Part shown: piece by piece, positions 5,453 through 5,471 of the stretch | How the letters are laid out: each line of letters begins with the position of its first letter | How positions within the stretch are numbered: position 1 is the stretch's first letter | Assembly (NCBI GenBank): GCA_002403175.1 | Contig: DHHG01000204.1 | Location: forward strand, 1-5,471 | Direction of reading: 5' to 3' | Source: Syntrophaceae bacterium UBA4778 | GTDB lineage: Bacteria > Desulfobacterota > Syntrophia > Syntrophales > UBA4778 | Length of the DNA stretch: 5,471 nucleotides | Made by a program: the position numbers and the translations under genes | The notes under the pieces: generated by a model | What the model saw: only the letters and a program-made list of their open reading frames with translations | What the model was told of the DNA's origin: nothing | Database searches by the model: none

Positions 5453-5471
5453 AGAGCTGAAGATGATTAAG

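Overview
The window looks like chromosomal core sequence from a moderate-GC anaerobic or microaerophilic bacterium. The class I hybrid-cluster protein, an HcpR/FNR-type operator, a Trx2-like thioredoxin with a zinc-binding N-terminus and a DUF523-DUF1722 fusion together would fit a Desulfobacterota/deltaproteobacterial-type anaerobe. That assignment is inference, since there is no rRNA or other taxonomic marker. I see no mobile element, CRISPR array, rRNA or tRNA, and coding density is high.

Layout. Four genes run leftward on the minus strand. Starting from the middle of the window they are: a DUF523-DUF1722 protein (2551-3498), related to the YbgA/RudS group linked to tRNA 4-thiouridine desulfuration; mutY (1440-2549), the A/G-specific adenine glycosylase, which starts one base after the previous stop codon; a Trx2-like thioredoxin (932-1381) with a CPYC active site; and a PhzF-family protein (57-875). 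Spacings are 1, 58 and 56 bases, so this is probably one operon, although the 58-base gap could hold an internal break. On the plus strand a single gene, hcp (3755-5371), runs divergently. It encodes the hybrid-cluster protein, a hydroxylamine/nitric oxide reductase, and a clear intrinsic terminator follows it.

Regulation. The 256-base divergent intergenic region (3499-3754) is the most informative non-coding part. It holds a perfect TTGAC-N4-GTCAA palindrome, as expected for HcpR-type CRP/FNR regulators. The palindrome is centred about 41.5 bases upstream of the start predicted from a TATAGT -10 box, which is the geometry of a class II activator site, and there is no good -35 box. On the other strand TTGAAA-N16-TATAAT is a strong sigma70-like promoter for the four-gene operon. 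A 12-bp perfect palindrome lies between the two promoters.

How the genes may work together. Hcp deals with nitrosative stress, MutY prevents mutations from 8-oxoguanine, the thioredoxin handles thiol redox, and the DUF523-DUF1722 protein may act on sulfur in tRNA. A stress and repair theme is plausible, but only hcp has direct regulatory evidence here. The main oddities are a serine in place of the third expected cluster cysteine of the DUF523 domain and the glutaredoxin-like CPYC centre in a thioredoxin. I did not find a clearly novel multi-gene system.
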